This document shows, piece after piece, positions 22,385 through 34,500 of a stretch of 61,142 nt of DNA. The notes beneath the pieces are model-generated. The model was not told the origin of the DNA and searched no databases. It saw nothing but the letters and a program-made list of their open reading frames with translations. Within the stretch, counting starts at the first letter, position 1. Each line of letters opens with the position of its first letter. Both the position numbers and the translations under genes were made by a program. Origin of the DNA: Gymnopus androsaceus JB14 (taxonomy: Eukaryota > Basidiomycota > Agaricomycetes > Agaricales > Omphalotaceae); the NCBI GenBank assembly GCA_009733575.1, contig ML769756.1, forward strand, positions 1 to 61,142. Direction: 5' to 3'.

Positions 22385-23963
22385 TTACAACTTAGTTACG
22401 AGAAGACTCCAATTCTTCCAAACTTCCCGTCCCTCCTGGATATCCAAGATTCTTGTCCTAAACGCATTTGCGATGGGACCTAGACCCTCATGTACAGGAA
22501 GATCCAAATCTTTACCTTTCCATCCAATCTTTCCAATCGACGCAATGACAACGGCAGTTCCAGCACCAAAAGCCTCTAGAATCTTGCCCTCTGTAGACCA
22601 TTGAACCATTTCGGCCATGGTGAACGCCCGTTCTTGAGCATGTAGGCGCACTCGTTGTGAATCCTGTGTCTCTAACCCCGGAAGGGTCGTCTCACCAGCT
22701 GTATGGGCTTTTGCTAGGGCCAAAATGGAGTCGCGGGTGACACCGGGAAGAATCGTGCCGTCCAGCGGAGGAGTAAGAAGGTCGAGACCTGCCGACAAAG
22801 AAGAAGAATGAAGCATGAGTGAGCTACTTGAACCGTTATAGCTTACCTCCGTCATCGCGTGCAACAACAACAAATACATTCATAGCGCCAGCTTCGGTAA
22901 CCTTCATGTCGTCGCCCCACAACCACAAGACCAGGTCGTATCCCTGTTTTTGCACAACTCGAAGGGGTAAAAACCCAGGAGAGTAATTCAACCCGACTTT
23001 ATGCTCGCCGGTCCCACCTGGCCACGCACGAATCGTTTCTGATACTGCTAACACGGAAACAGTAGGTTTGGCGCCGGAACGAAAGTAGGGTCCTGCTGGT
23101 GAGAGCATGATGCAAAGAGTGGCGCGGTCAGATGCAACTACGCTCAAGCCTATGTGATATTTTTTAGAAAAAAGGAACTCCGTAATTGGATAATGATAGA
23201 TATACTAGTTTCACACTTACCCGTCCGGGTACCCATAACTACTGGGCGCACGTACAAGCTGTAACCACTGGATAGAGGAATCCACCTTCGGTCGACTATA
23301 ATAAGCTGCTTGATTAAAGCCAGAACCTGGTCTGTGCTGAAGGGCTGTCAATAGGATATCAGCTTTCATCCCGAGTTCCACACAAGATACCCACAGGAAG
23401 TGCCATGCGTTCAGCTGACCTAGCTAATCGTGCCATGTTCATGTCGGGCCTGAACAATCGCGGCTCGCCATCGGGTCCAATGTAAGCCTAACGTTGAACT
23501 TAGCTCCGGATCCCACTGAAGTTCTTCAAAGAAAGCCCCGACCTTCATTCCTTCAAACACACTCGTACCATACTGGAGACAGCTGCTGGTTGGGTCTAGG
23601 CTCAAAGGACCGAGAGGCTTGATTTCTGGGCTCGACCAGCCGATTTCTGGGTCAAATTCTGCAACCACCATGTGGTCCGACATTATCTTCAATGGGAAGA
23701 CGTTGAGTCGAGAGTGAGAATCTCTACTGCCTACTTACATTTCCAAACAGCAGCGTTTCATCCTTTGGAATAGGTTTGAGCGTTTTGGATAATGTAATTG
23801 TAAGTTTCGAGGCCTATGATTATATGAAGTCCGAGTCATTAGTTTTTAAATCACAGTTGTAGGAGTGGAACAAACTCACATCTAAATCTGCGACTCGAGA
23901 TATACCTTCTAATATTCCATTCCCAACGGCTTTCCACATAGCCATGTTGGGCGGAATTCTCAT
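22385..23963 (-). CDS. Branched-chain-amino-acid aminotransferase (class IV, PLP)
   Basis: Catalyses the reversible transfer of the amino group between Leu/Ile/Val and 2-oxoglutarate, the last step of their synthesis and the first of their breakdown. Spliced exons read without a break: SDHMVVAEFDPEIGWSSPEI, LDPTSSCLQYGTSVFEGMK, AYIGPDGEPRLFRPDMNMAR, SGYSLYVRPVVMGTRTG, LSPAGPYFRSGAKP, WPGGTGEHKVGLNYSPG with the PLP lysine in HKVG, VTEAGAMNVFVVV, TPPLDGTILPGVTRDSIL, EAFGAGTAVVIASI and a terminal DIQEGREVW segment. Length is about 400 residues, normal for the family. About six introns, 45-65 nt. The start is ATG at 23963, with a second in-frame ATG at 23945; which is used, and whether the N-terminus targets mitochondria, is unclear. 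It is the only undamaged gene of the metabolic island. Confidence 0.93.
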
Positions 23964-24894
23964 ACAAACTTATGGCTAAGCATTTTATATATACGCTTTG
24001 AATTATGTCACTGGTCAGAGTCATAGGCTCGGAATCTGAGAAACAACTGAGAATGGATATCGCTTACGCCTAAGCTGAGAGTATCGGAAAGGTGTATCGG
24101 AGAGAGGAACACGATGTTTCGGTCTGGAATCAAGTGTCGAATTTGAGCCAAAACTTGAATACTTAGTGCAATCTTTCTGCGTGTATGGGGAAATGCTCTC
24201 GTAAATACGTTCTGAACGGACATGGGGTAATAGCCCTAGGCGCGGCTCGCTTGTATGAAGCGACACGAACCGAGATTAGTGCCAGCCAATTAGACTAAGT
24301 ATACTAGCTGCCGGCAGGATGAACCCCAGTAAGCTTGTCACGATACAATAATGGAGATTCTATCATTGCATGATACGTTTAATGTGCGCGCAGTACAAAA
24401 TCACTGATTTGTTGAGATGGGATTACGCAACTGAGAACTGGGGTCACTGACCTGCAGTTCAATGGATAACATTTTTACAGCATCCGACAGCATCCGATTT
24501 GCCTAGCTTCCTGAATCCGTCATGGAATTCAAGTTTCTTGACTTCCCATCTTCTGGATTATAGTTCCTTGGGGCTTGAGCGGAGTGGCGCTTTCGTGCCA
24601 TGACACTTCTAGAAAAGAGTACCTTCAATATGGAGCTAAGATAGATAACTGAAACATCAAAGACAAACCGTTTTGGAAGGTTGTCGTAGGCATCAGGAAA
24701 TCTTCGTAATCCTATCCATGGGGCTCTGCCCCATACCTCGCAAACCGCTAACCTGTGAACACTGTCGGAATCTGGGAAACCAAAACGACTTCTGTGTTTT
24801 TTGTCCTACGGTGTAGGATCTGATCAGGTGCACGATGACGGCCTATGGGGTGCAGGCAGTAGCCTACGAAGTGTTGGTGTGAGTCGCGGGCCAG
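23964..24894. other. Upstream region of the aminotransferase; no gene
   Basis: No coding sequence was recognised. Two small minus-strand frames near 24010-24260 have no domain. The first few hundred bases are presumably the promoter of the aminotransferase. Confidence 0.4.
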
Positions 24895-26020
24895 AGATGG
24901 AATGTGGGTGCTGGTTGTGCGTTTGTGGGTTAGTCAAGCATAGGGGATTATTCTTTTCGGCAACCCCATTGCAGCAACAACCCCTGCGACAACCCTACAA
25001 TTTGGGCCGTAATTACGGATGTCACACCGGGACCTTTGTGGGTCACTACAATGTTTTTGTAAGGAGAAGTTGTGGTGAGCGGAATGGATGAACTAGTTGG
25101 ACAATGCGAGCCATGTTCCATCGTGCCAAGAGCCCTGAAAGATTCTTGTCTGAGAGCAATGAATAAACCAAGTATAACCCAAGTCAACAAGGGTAGACTA
25201 ATCAACTTTACTCGAGAGCACAGGATAGGAATGATTAAACTACGTATGTAGATGGATACACTAGATAGGATACACTGAGCAGAGCATGTGTTGTCCATCG
25301 ACTTTGCATGGCCAGCATTCCTGAAATTATTTGAGTCAGGATTGAGAGTATGCTCTACAGCAATGTAAAACTCACCTTGAGCCTGTATACAGCTGTATAG
25401 CTATCCCTAAAACCCCCACAAATCCCTTGCTCTCTCCTATCTTGTGCTTGACTTCAAGTTGGAGCTCGCAAACTTCGCACAGTGGCAAATCTGACGTGGC
25501 ATGCTGTGCTGGGATTAGAAAACCAGCTCTTTGCTGTGGGATGAAAGAGGCGGACAAGGGAATAATGTGGTGCCAAGACACAAATTGCATCCACTGTGCA
25601 TTGAGATCTAAGGTGTGCGTAGCACATGGTCTTAAAGGATTGCATCGCGCCAACCGGGTTACCAAATAGAATTATCCAAGCATAGGTGCATGCAAGTGGG
25701 AGCAAGAGGGATGCAGATGTGGGCGTGAAGAGGATGAGGGCAAGATGGGGTGTGGGGGATACCCTCTGCTACACCTGCATCAGGAGCTGAGATTGGTGCA
25801 GATAGAAAGCCGAAGCAAAATGCAGGGGAGGGATGGGAACATGCCCTTGTAGTATATCACAGATTATAGCTCCATAACTCCACAAACGAGGACTCCAAAG
25901 TAATTCCGATGAGTTAATAATCTCAATTCCACTCCTGCAGTGTACCGATTCTTAAACCTGCGAACCTGCAGTCCTCCGGTCACCTTAACTCCATCCCGGT
26001 TTCTTCAACTGGGTGGACAG
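24895..26020 (+). repeat. Dispersed repeat B, copy 1 (split by an insertion)
   Basis: Matches 26580-26940 and 54470-55150 in order: GAATGTGGGTGC, TTAGNCAAGCATNNG, GGGATACAGATGTGGGCG-like, CTCTGCTAC, AGATAGAAAGCCG, CAAATGCAGGGA-like, TGTAGTATATCNCNNATTA, CTCCACAT/AAACGAGGACTCCAAA; a further block (GATGAGTTAAT, ACCTGCGAACCTGC, TTCAACTGGGTGGACAGT) is shared only with the 54-kb copy. The copy is interrupted at 24945-25677 by a foreign element that left a duplication, so the repeat is older than that insertion. Confidence 0.65.
24945..25677. mobile_element. Non-autonomous MULE-like element, 733 bp, 9-bp target duplication
   Basis: It begins GGATTATTCTTTTCGGCAAC and ends with the reverse complement of GGATAATTCTATTTGGTAAC (about 21 of 27 bp paired). 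The direct repeat AAGCATAGG flanks it exactly at 24936-24944 and 25678-25686. A 9-bp duplication with short TIRs is the pattern of Mutator-like elements. It splits a copy of dispersed repeat B, confirming it as an insertion. A 97-codon minus-strand frame (25372-25665) with several Cys and His (CATSDLPLCEVCEL-like) is its only notable reading frame; no transposase. Its ends differ from those of the complete MULE at 48.2 kb. Confidence 0.75.
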
Positions 26021-26579
26021 TCAAAGCAGGGAGAAACTTTGCATTGCCAATGCGGTGTCGGAAAAATGCGAATTGACTTGTAATGCCTTATGGGCCTTAC
26101 AAGAGCCATAAGGCATGGAAGACCTCCGAAGGCCTTGGAAGTTTCTGGTTTCCCAATCATCAGTTATGTACTTCTCCGCCATATTCTGGTAGAAATAACA
26201 CTTTTAGATAAACTTGTAAAAAACAGCCACTCTTCATCTATGGTATTATTGAGATAATTAATTATTGCGCTTCGGAAATGCTTTGGAAGGTATGCGCCAA
26301 ACCGTGGAAGAGCGCCTGTGAGCTGTCTACAATTAATGACTTACTTGTCATGATTGCTTCTTTGTTGCATTGCATTACTAGTGCTCTGGAATGCCCTGTA
26401 GTGCATTACTGGCCCTCTTAAGTTGCACCCCTGCCTTGGGTGACTTCGGAGCCTTATATAGCAAATCTAGGCATATTAAGGCATAATACATTTTTCCGAC
26501 AGGCAAAATAGAAAACTCCTGGATTCAAATTAACCCTTTCCTGAGTACAATGGAGCATTGTGGAAAGTAGGTGTGTAAT
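26021..26579. other. No gene; small inverted repeat
   Basis: The only structure noticed is AATGCCTTATGGGCC near 26081 paired with AGAGCCATAAGGCAT near 26105. No coding sequence. Confidence 0.4.
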
Positions 26580-26940
26580 GTGGGCCTGTAGACAATGGAG
26601 CCAAACAGGGAGTGGGTGGGCTAAAAAAGGAATGTGGGAATGTGGGTGCAGGTTTGGACTGGGGAATTGTGTGTTAGACAAGCATGCCAGGTGCAAGTGG
26701 GTGCGAGAGGGATAGGAATGTGGTTGAGAAGAGGATATGGCATGAAATTGTGTGGGATTGTGTACATCCCCTCTGCTACTGTCTTCTCTCACATCTGATG
26801 TGGAAGCCAAAGCTAAATACAGGGAAGAGATAGTGAAACATCCCTGTAGTGTATCTCCAATCACAGCTCTACACCTCCACATCAATGACTCCAAAGCAGT
26901 GTCTGTCATGCATATGAAAGTCACTTCCAAGATCAACTAG
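26580..26940 (+). repeat. Dispersed repeat B, copy 2
   Basis: Uninterrupted copy of the repeat described at 24895, from GGAATGTGGGAATGTGGGTG through GAGAGGGATAGGAATGTGG, CCCTCTGCTAC and CACAGCTCTACACCTCCACA to ACTCCAAAGCAGTG. Shows the empty site for the 24945-25677 insertion (TTAGACAAGCATGCC). Confidence 0.65.
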
Positions 26941-27065
26941 GTCTTGATAAATTGCAATGAAGTCTGCAAGAGACTGGATCTCAGGAGAGATTCAAAGTTA
27001 AAAAATCCTAGTACTTAGTACTTACTGATACTTACTTGTAGGTAAATACTGTTGTCATCATTCTA

Positions 27066-27330
27066 TGAAAACCAACCAAACAACAATCACCCCAATCAGA
27101 TTTAATATGAAAGGTACAATTAATGCAAGGAAGGAGGTTGTCAAAGGTTCCCTCTTCTACTATTCAATTTTTAAAATAAAGCACTCAACAAAGGCACAGG
27201 CAGTGCAAATGAACAAGGTTTGTATTGGAGGAAGGTTGTGAAAAGCCAACTAATGTATGCCAACACACTGAACTAATCAGGGAGAAATTACAAACACTGA
27301 GGCACAGGTCAAGTATGCCAACTCAACAAA
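27066..27330 (+). repeat. Direct repeat, left copy
   Basis: About 265 bp repeated in the same orientation at 30778-31035. Shared words include AACCAACTAAA/AACCAACCAAA, TCAAAGGTTCCCTCT, TTTGTATTGGAGGAAGGTTG, GAAAAGCCAACTAATGTATG and AAGTATGCCAACTCAACAAA. The pair brackets the first hAT remnant. Confidence 0.75.
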
Positions 27331-27351
27331 TGACTTTGCATATCCAAGGAA

Positions 27352-27475
27352 TACACTTCAGGCAACCACTATATATGACCTAGTTAGGATAGAAAAATGA
27401 TGTCCATAAACTATCCTAAGAGGTACCTTTTTTGGGCATTCTGCCCCCAGTATTTTAGTCAGGCAGCTGCCCACC
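27352..27475. repeat. Inverted repeat flanking hAT remnant 1, left arm
   Basis: The sequence starting GGCAACCACTATATATGACC and ending CAGGCAGCTGCCCACCTC recurs as its reverse complement at 30405-30522. The arms lie inside the 265-bp direct repeats and enclose the hAT remnant. Confidence 0.7.
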
Positions 27476-27477
27476 TC

Positions 27478-29975
27478 TAGTGTGTGGCTTGGGTTGGGTT
27501 CGGGACACCCGAACTCAGCCCATCCCAACCCTAAAAAACCTAAACCTGACACACTCAGGACTGGGTTACCTGTCTTAATGGGTTATGGGTTGGGTCACTT
27601 ATTTACAACACCAGTTAATTGTAAGTATTTCAATGCAAAGTAATATATATTCAAGTATGTACTAAAAGGCACATCAGCAAAACACTGTTTTGAGCCCAGG
27701 AGGATCCAAGGTAACCTAGTCCTCTTAGGCAACCTGAAGCAACCTAGTTGGCCCAGGAAAAAGGGTAAAACTTTGGACACCTCAGGTATCCTAGTCATCC
27801 TAGGTGTCCTGGGACATACTGAGACATCCTAGGACATCCTGGGACACCTAGGATGACTAGGATACCTGAGGTGTCCAAGTTTTACCCTTTTTCCTGGGCC
27901 AACTAGGTTGCCTCAGGCTGCCTAAGAGGACTGGGTGACCTTGGATCTTCCTGGGCGAAAAACAATTTTTTCTGATGTATCATCAACAAAGTCGTCTAGC
28001 ATATCGTTGTTGTTTGCAAGAGAAGAAGGTGAAGTATCATCAAGAAAATCAATGAGTTCATCATTGGTAATAAAATCTTCATGAGACCAGTCTCCAAAGC
28101 ACATCAATGCTTGTTTTGTTAATGCACAGAGAATTGGAGATGGTTGCAACAATGCAAAATGAGGTTACAGCCACATGAAAAAGTTTGTTCAACTGAGACT
28201 GAAGAAGCTGCAAAAGCATTGACATTAAGAGGAACACATACCGGGAATGCTGTGGATTGAGATAGCCAACTTTGACAGGTTGGGATAGACCTTTTGGTTC
28301 ATGATCCACCATTGGAGTGGATTGTTGGTTGGGACACAACTATCCACAAGGTAACAATCCAACTTGTCAGCATTACCAACAGGTGTAGAGATTCAGATTT
28401 GCCTTGCCATAAGTGATAGGAATGAGTTTGATGAAGAGGAAGCATGTGTGGTGGTACACTCCTAATTCCAAGTGAGAATAAATCAAAATGATAATAAACT
28501 AAAAGGCTTACATTTGGCTCAGAGGATATTGCTGTCATGGCTGAAGACATTGAAGGTTTGTAGTGGGAGGTCCAAGCAATGCAAGTTACATTCATGGCAT
28601 CATCAATCCAACCTTCTGGCCAGTTGAGATGGTTGAAGTATGATAATTTCAGAGAAGGGTGCAGAACTAGACACTGGATCAGTAGACGGCAATGTATGGG
28701 TAGAGAATACACACCCATAGCAATACAATAAATGTCAGAATTATCAGTGAGAGCATAGTATTTGTTAAGGGTCTTCTTTCTGATAGTGAGTGCATGGTGA
28801 AGAGGAGCACATAGCTCATGATTGTCAGCCTTTCCGGATGCAAAAGCCTTGTCAATAGCATCCATTGCAGGAATCACAGCCAAAATGTCTGGTGAGTTTG
28901 AGGAAAAGTATGTAGTCACATCCTTTAGTATTTAACAGATACAGTGAGTTTAATGATGAGAAAGAGGTAGATGTACATGTACTTTCAAGGCCTTCACTAA
29001 ATCAATAGCAGCATCCCATTCCTCCTCCTCAAGATTATATTCCAATAAACCATTTGAGGCCTGATCCAAAAACTGTACCACAAATTGTTTAATTTTGATA
29101 AACGCAGACAGCATGTCAAAGATTGAATTCCACCAAGTAGAAACATCACAAGGAAGAATGTGGTCCTTGAAGTTGGTGCCAGTGACTGTTTCATGCCATC
29201 GAGGGAGGAGCAAAGTTGGAGAGTTTATAATCTTGAATGAGATGCAGCGGCAGCACTGTGAGCTGGCAGTTCGAAGCTGTAGATAAATAGTGCCACATAG
29301 CAACACATTACCTTCCAAAGCACTACATAAAGGGTGGACGGCCTTCTTCCATTCATCTCTCTCAGCATCCAACATCTCATCAAGCACTTCAATAAATCCT
29401 TCAAGATCATCTTTTTCCTGTTCACTATTCTCTTCAAGGTCTCGTAGCTTGGTACAGAGCTCCTCTATACCAGTCTCATCAAGTCCAACAAGTTCAGTGG
29501 GATTGATATCAGCACCTGGTTCTGACAAGCTGGCCTTCAGCTTTTTGGGCTCGAATGGACCAGAACCCCTTTTGCTGTCAGATTTATGGTATGTGCAAAG
29601 CAAGGTACATGAGCATTAGCCCCAGCAAATGAAGGGATGAATTTTGGCAGCTCATCAAATATTGCTGTATTTGCAGAAGCATTGTCGCAGGTGATGGAGA
29701 CGATCTTATGGTATGTTAGCATCTGAACTCCTTGTAGCTATTACAAATAACCTTGTCCTTGATGCCATATTCTTTTAGGACCTTTGCTAGTGCTTCAGCC
29801 ATGTTAATGCCTGAATGGGAACAAGGAAGCCTGATAAAATCTAGTAAGTGTAACAAGCTCCTCCTTGCCATCTTTTCCCTTCCTGGTCTGTGAAATGGTG
29901 ATACTCATCCAAGCACAATGATTGGGTGACATCCAGCAATCAATTGCAATTGCAAGCTTGCCGTCATGGGCCTAA
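27478..29975 (-). pseudogene. hAT transposase remnant 1
   Basis: Minus-strand fragments follow the order of fungal hAT transposases. GKLAIAIDCWMSPNHCAWMS comes first (about 29940), then SITCDNASANTAIFDELPKF with FAHTINLTAKGVL (29537-29722), LPCDVSTWWNSIFDMLSAF (about 29120), VIPAMDAIDKAF and KKTLNKYYALTDNSDIYCIA (about 28700-28870), and the C-terminal dimerisation end with ALMCFGDWSHEDF (about 28090). Stops and frame changes separate them. The N-terminal BED finger is missing. A terminus-like TAGTGTGTGGCTTGGGTTGG lies at 27478, comparable with the hAT 2 end at 31501; the other end was not found. A palindromic MITE (27672-27977) has inserted at its C-terminal end. Confidence 0.8.
27672..27977. 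mobile_element. Palindromic CATCAG-type MITE, 306 bp (copy 1)
   Basis: A near-perfect palindrome: arms run from CATCAGCAAAACACTGTTTT through AGTCCTCTTAGGCAACCTGA and GGCCCAGGAAAAAGGGTAAA to GTATCCTAGTCATCCTAGG, then mirror back. Same family as 37318-37702 and 38376-38731. It lies at the end of the hAT 1 coding remnant. No coding capacity. Confidence 0.8.
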
Positions 29976-30404
29976 AAGCATGTGATTAGCCTTAAGCTTT
30001 GACTTATCAGTACACATTACCAGTATATGTCAAGTTCTCTGATGTAGGATGTAGATGGTCTTATCATATCTGAGAACTACAGGGTAATGTTGAATACTGA
30101 AGGCATTGTAGAGTAATATGGAGACTGGTGTTCTTTGCATTCAAAATTACTTAGAGTAAAGTAAGGTGGGTGTAGCAAGTGGACTCAATAATTAAGTTTA
30201 AAAGTAGGCAGCTGCCCAAGCTTCATAGTAAAGTGAGCAGTTGCCCAGGGTTAACAGTGAGGTGTCAGTTTCCCAATGTTAATAGTAAAATGGGCAGCTG
30301 CCCAAGATTAATGTTAAAGCAGGTAGCTGCCAGACTGGGCAGGGTGATGATTTTTGATCAAGCCAGGATCAGTGGGCTGCTGCCTGGAATGATTTGGACA
30401 GAGG
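29976..30404. other. No gene; GCAGCTGCCC minisatellite-like words
   Basis: Between about 30205 and 30415 the words GCAGCTGCCCAAG/GGGCAGCTGCC occur several times at irregular spacing, with GTTAATAGTAAA-like linkers, giving a degenerate short tandem array. Nothing coding. Confidence 0.45.
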
Positions 30405-30522
30405 TGGGCAGCTGCCTAATTAAAATACAGTATTTTAAATACTGGGTGGCCTCTAAGGATAGTTTATACACCTCATTTTTCTATACTAACTAGGTCATAT
30501 ATAGTGGTTGCCTGAAGTGTTG
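30405..30522. repeat. Inverted repeat flanking hAT remnant 1, right arm
   Basis: Reverse complement of 27352-27475: starts GAGGTGGGCAGCTGCC and ends ATATATAGTGGTTGCCTGAAG. Roughly 85% alike by eye. Confidence 0.7.
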
Positions 30523-30777
30523 GGCTGTATATAGACAAGATAAGCACCAGTGGCTCCAGCACAGCTCCAGTGCTGCACAACACTGGATGGCACCATCCAG
30601 TGCCTACCAATGCCTTAAGTACCCTCTCCAGTGATTCCAGGACCTCCTGTGTCCTGGGATGCTGGAGGAGGTGCTGGTAAGCTCCAGTAAGTTCTATCAC
30701 ACACTGGCCACACTAAACACATTTTGCTGATTTAAGCCCAATACCCAAAACCCCTTAATGAGTTAGATTTGTGCTAG

Positions 30778-31035
30778 GTTTGAAAACCAACTAAACCACA
30801 ATCACCCAGATCAGATTTAATCCAAAAGGTTTAATGAATGTGAGGAAGGAAGTTATCAAAGGTTCCCTCTACTACTACTTGATTCATAAAAGAAAGCAAT
30901 TGGCAGAGGAACATGGTTTGTATTGGAGGAAGGTTGTGAAAAGCCAACTAATGTATGCCAATGTGCTGAATTAATTGAGGGGAAAATATGAACACCAAGG
31001 CACAGGTCAAGTATGCCAACTCAACAAAGGATCAA
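30778..31035 (+). repeat. Direct repeat, right copy
   Basis: Same orientation as 27066-27330 and about 85% alike by eye. Its spacing of about 3.7 kb from the left copy, with the hAT remnant between, could reflect a segmental duplication or an LTR-like pair; no retroelement genes lie between them. Confidence 0.7.
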
Positions 31036-31500
31036 CTCAAAAACCCCCTTGATTGTTGACAGCCCAGTTGCAACCCCATTCTCAGAGAACCTTATCCCAC
31101 AACCCTTCCGGACCTCCATGGGACCACCAAAGGGCAGCCTGGAAGTGTCACAAGTAACAATATATTAATTTTGCTCACCCACCAGTGCAGTACAAAAAAT
31201 GACCAACACTATTAATAAGAATATTCTTCTAACTAGTACTAACAATTACAATTGTGGGATCATTGGACATTTTTCCCTTTGGTGACCAGGCTGACAACAA
31301 ATAGAGCATTTCACTACTCTTCAGCGTTTGACTGGGCAGTCATAATCATCCTCATCATTGTCACCATTTGCATTGAGCTCATCTTGCTTGTATGAGCACT
31401 TGGGAGCCTTCCAAAGTGCGTAGTTATCAGCTCTGGCACCCCCCCCCCCCCCCCCTATGAGGCAGCCCTTCAATTGCTCCAGAAATATGAGCAGCCCAAG
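31036..31500. other. No gene; 17-C run
   Basis: Intergenic sequence next to the left end of hAT element 2. A run of 17 C occupies about 31439-31455. No coding sequence was recognised. Confidence 0.45.
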
Positions 31501-34500
31501 GTAGTGTAGGGCTTGGGTTGGGTTCAGGCACAAATACACCAGCCCGACCCGAGCCCAAAACATTGGGTCCGGGTGCCCCGGCATTGCTGGGCCCAGCCCA
31601 ACCCGACAATTTTCAGTGTCCTCAATTTGCATTGGCAAATGATATAAGTAACAATATAAAGAACTTTTATCTACCATAGATACTGAAATTTACTACTCGT
31701 TGTCAAGGAAGGCCAAGATGTCCTCATTGTTATCCTCAACATCCTCATTTTTTTCTTTGCTCATTCCTTCTTGGCCTCCTCAAGAAAGTCAACCAGCTCA
31801 TCATTCAAGAATAGGTCCTGCCAAGACCAGTCACCAAGGCACATTAGTGCCCGAATAGTCAATGCCTGAAGATGGTTGCGGAGATGGGGTATAAGGATTT
31901 GGCCTCAGGAAAAGCTGCGCTCAACAGGTACACTTGATGCTGAAATACAATTAATTAATCCAAAGCAATCTGAAGATAATACAAGGACTCACCCAGTGTT
32001 GAATGAACTGATACTGCCAGCTTCAACAAATTGGGATACACACAATGGTTCATTATCCACCAGCCCAGAGGGTCCTTCGTTGGTATGCAGCTATCTTGAA
32101 GGTATCGATCAAATTTGTTGACACTGCTGCTGGGTAATGCGGCACTAGTTTGCTCATCCATATATGATACAAAAATGTTTGAAGACTTTGTGACCACCCG
32201 GTTCTCAAAACAGTATGAGAATAAAATAAAATAAAAAAGATTAATACGCACTGTGTTGGCCCCCTTGGCTGCGGTTGTAGCAACCTCAACAGGTTTGAAT
32301 CACCCCCAAGCGTTCCAAGTTACTTCAACAGCTGCGTGAATCCACTCATCCTCCCACTGTGCTTGCCAAAAGTAAGAGAGCTTGAAGGACAGATGGAGAA
32401 CTACAATACGGGCTTAAATCAGCAACAATAGCAGGCAGAAATGAAAAAAAATACCCATAGAAATCCGGTAGATATCTGAATTGTCAGTGAGCTGGTAGTA
32501 CTTGTTCATGGCTCGTTTACCAATTAGGAGAGCATGACAAAGGGGAGCTGATAGAAGACATTCATTAACAATGCTAGTGGTAAAAGTTTCATTGATTTTA
32601 TCCATAGCAGGAATGACAGCTGAAATATTCGGGGATTGCGAAGAAAAAAACTGCGTAGCAGAAAGCTATCAGCAACAAATTCATATTGAAACCAATCCAT
32701 ACAGAATTTCCTTTAATGGGAATAATTTACGATTGGGGAGTTTGCCGAAACTGGGAATTATGGTTGAATTGGCTGGGAGAATTAGATCACCTTTCTGAGT
32801 GTATTACAAAGCAGCTTTACTTCACTCTCCCACTCTTCCCTCTCGAGCTCTGTCATACCAGCTAGAATATCCACAAACCCATCCTCATCATCAACACCCT
32901 GAATGCCATTCTCTTCGAGGTCTTTGAGACCAGCCTCAAGCTCCTCCATCCCAAAAACCCTTTCCAAATCCTCAGCAACATTCTGAACTTCCTCATTTGG
33001 TTCCTTTGCATTTGGTTTCTTCTCCTCAAATGGATGAAGCACACCCCTTGCGGCGAGATTCACTGTATGTGCAAAGCATTGGACATGCACTTTGGCCCCC
33101 AGAAATCTTGGAAGAAGGGTTGCAAGCTCCTCTACCATGGTGGTGTTTGCAGAAGCATTATCGCAAGTCAATGCAATCACCTATTACTGTATGTTAGCAT
33201 TTTTTTTACTTTTATATCCAAAGACTGACCTTATTCTCAATTCCGTAGACTTTCAGACATTCAGCGACAGCGTCAGCCATGTCACAACCACTGTGTGAGA
33301 ACAGCAATTCAACAAAATCAAGCTAGTGAGTGATGAGTTCCTCCTTGCCATCTTTTCCTTTTCTTAACCAACTACCCATTATACTCATGAATGGGCAATG
33401 ATTAGGGGATTTCCACGTGTCCAACATGATAGCAATTTCACCATCATATTCCTGACATCCGCTGTGAGTATACAAAAGTTCTTGTTGTTATCTAAATTGC
33501 TTACCTGCAACTCTTCAGCAATTGTTTCTTTTGTCTTATTGAACAGAGCCTTCACATCCCTCCCAACTGTCTCCTGGCTAGGTATATAATGCTCTGGACA
33601 TCCAGCATGTTGGAGCCATTGATATCTGTGGTCTGCAATGACTTGAAATGGCCGAGCACTTTCTGCCACCCAGCGCGCCATTACAACACTGTTGTAGATG
33701 TTCATTTATTGTTGAACAATCTCAAGAATTATTTTATGCACCATGTCTCATCATTCAATGATGGGCGGTGGAATGTAAATTGGCCCATCCTTTTGCCACA
33801 TGTAACACTAAGGTAAGCTTTTGCTGCGCGAAATTCTTGACTAAATCCTGGGCTTTACTGACTTTTGACCTTTTGACGGCATCCATGGTCTCAGCATCCC
33901 AGCATTTTTTTGCATGCGTAGTTAGCTGGCCTATTTTGCAAGTAAGCATTTTATATTATGATAATTCATGTACTGACCGGTTCAAGCTTGATCTTGGGTC
34001 TGCAATCCCTGTTTGACAGTTGCTTGGCAAGATGTGCAGCTGAAGACAGCATATTCAGCCTCTCCATTGTGGTCAAATAGGACTTCTGGATCAGGGTGGT
34101 AGAATTCATAGATCCCAGCTTCATGCTTGGAATTTTTTCATCTGTGGTAAAGGTGAGCTTTAGTTTATTTTTGGGTGAAGATACTCACGCCAATACTTTA
34201 TTTGTTGTTTAGTTTTCCCCTCCATTTCCTCTTCTGCTTTCCCATCATCATTGGCATCTACATCGATTACAGAGACATTATTATCAGACAAGGGATGTCT
34301 ACCATTAGAAGAAATTTGTGCAGATGATGCCTGTGGTGAGTGTCGAGCTGATGTTCCAGTTCCATTACTAACTTCATCATTTATGTACCAATCAAAATCC
34401 AATAGAGTTTGACAATGAATGTATGTATAATGTTAACATACCACTGTCAACTACTATCTGTTTGCGTCAACGTAGTCCCGATGCAACTGTTTTTGCTATC

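Noticed and set aside
27066..31035. The 265-bp direct repeats as LTRs of a retrotransposon
   Set aside because: No gag, protease, reverse transcriptase or primer-binding site lies between them; the enclosed gene is a hAT transposase.
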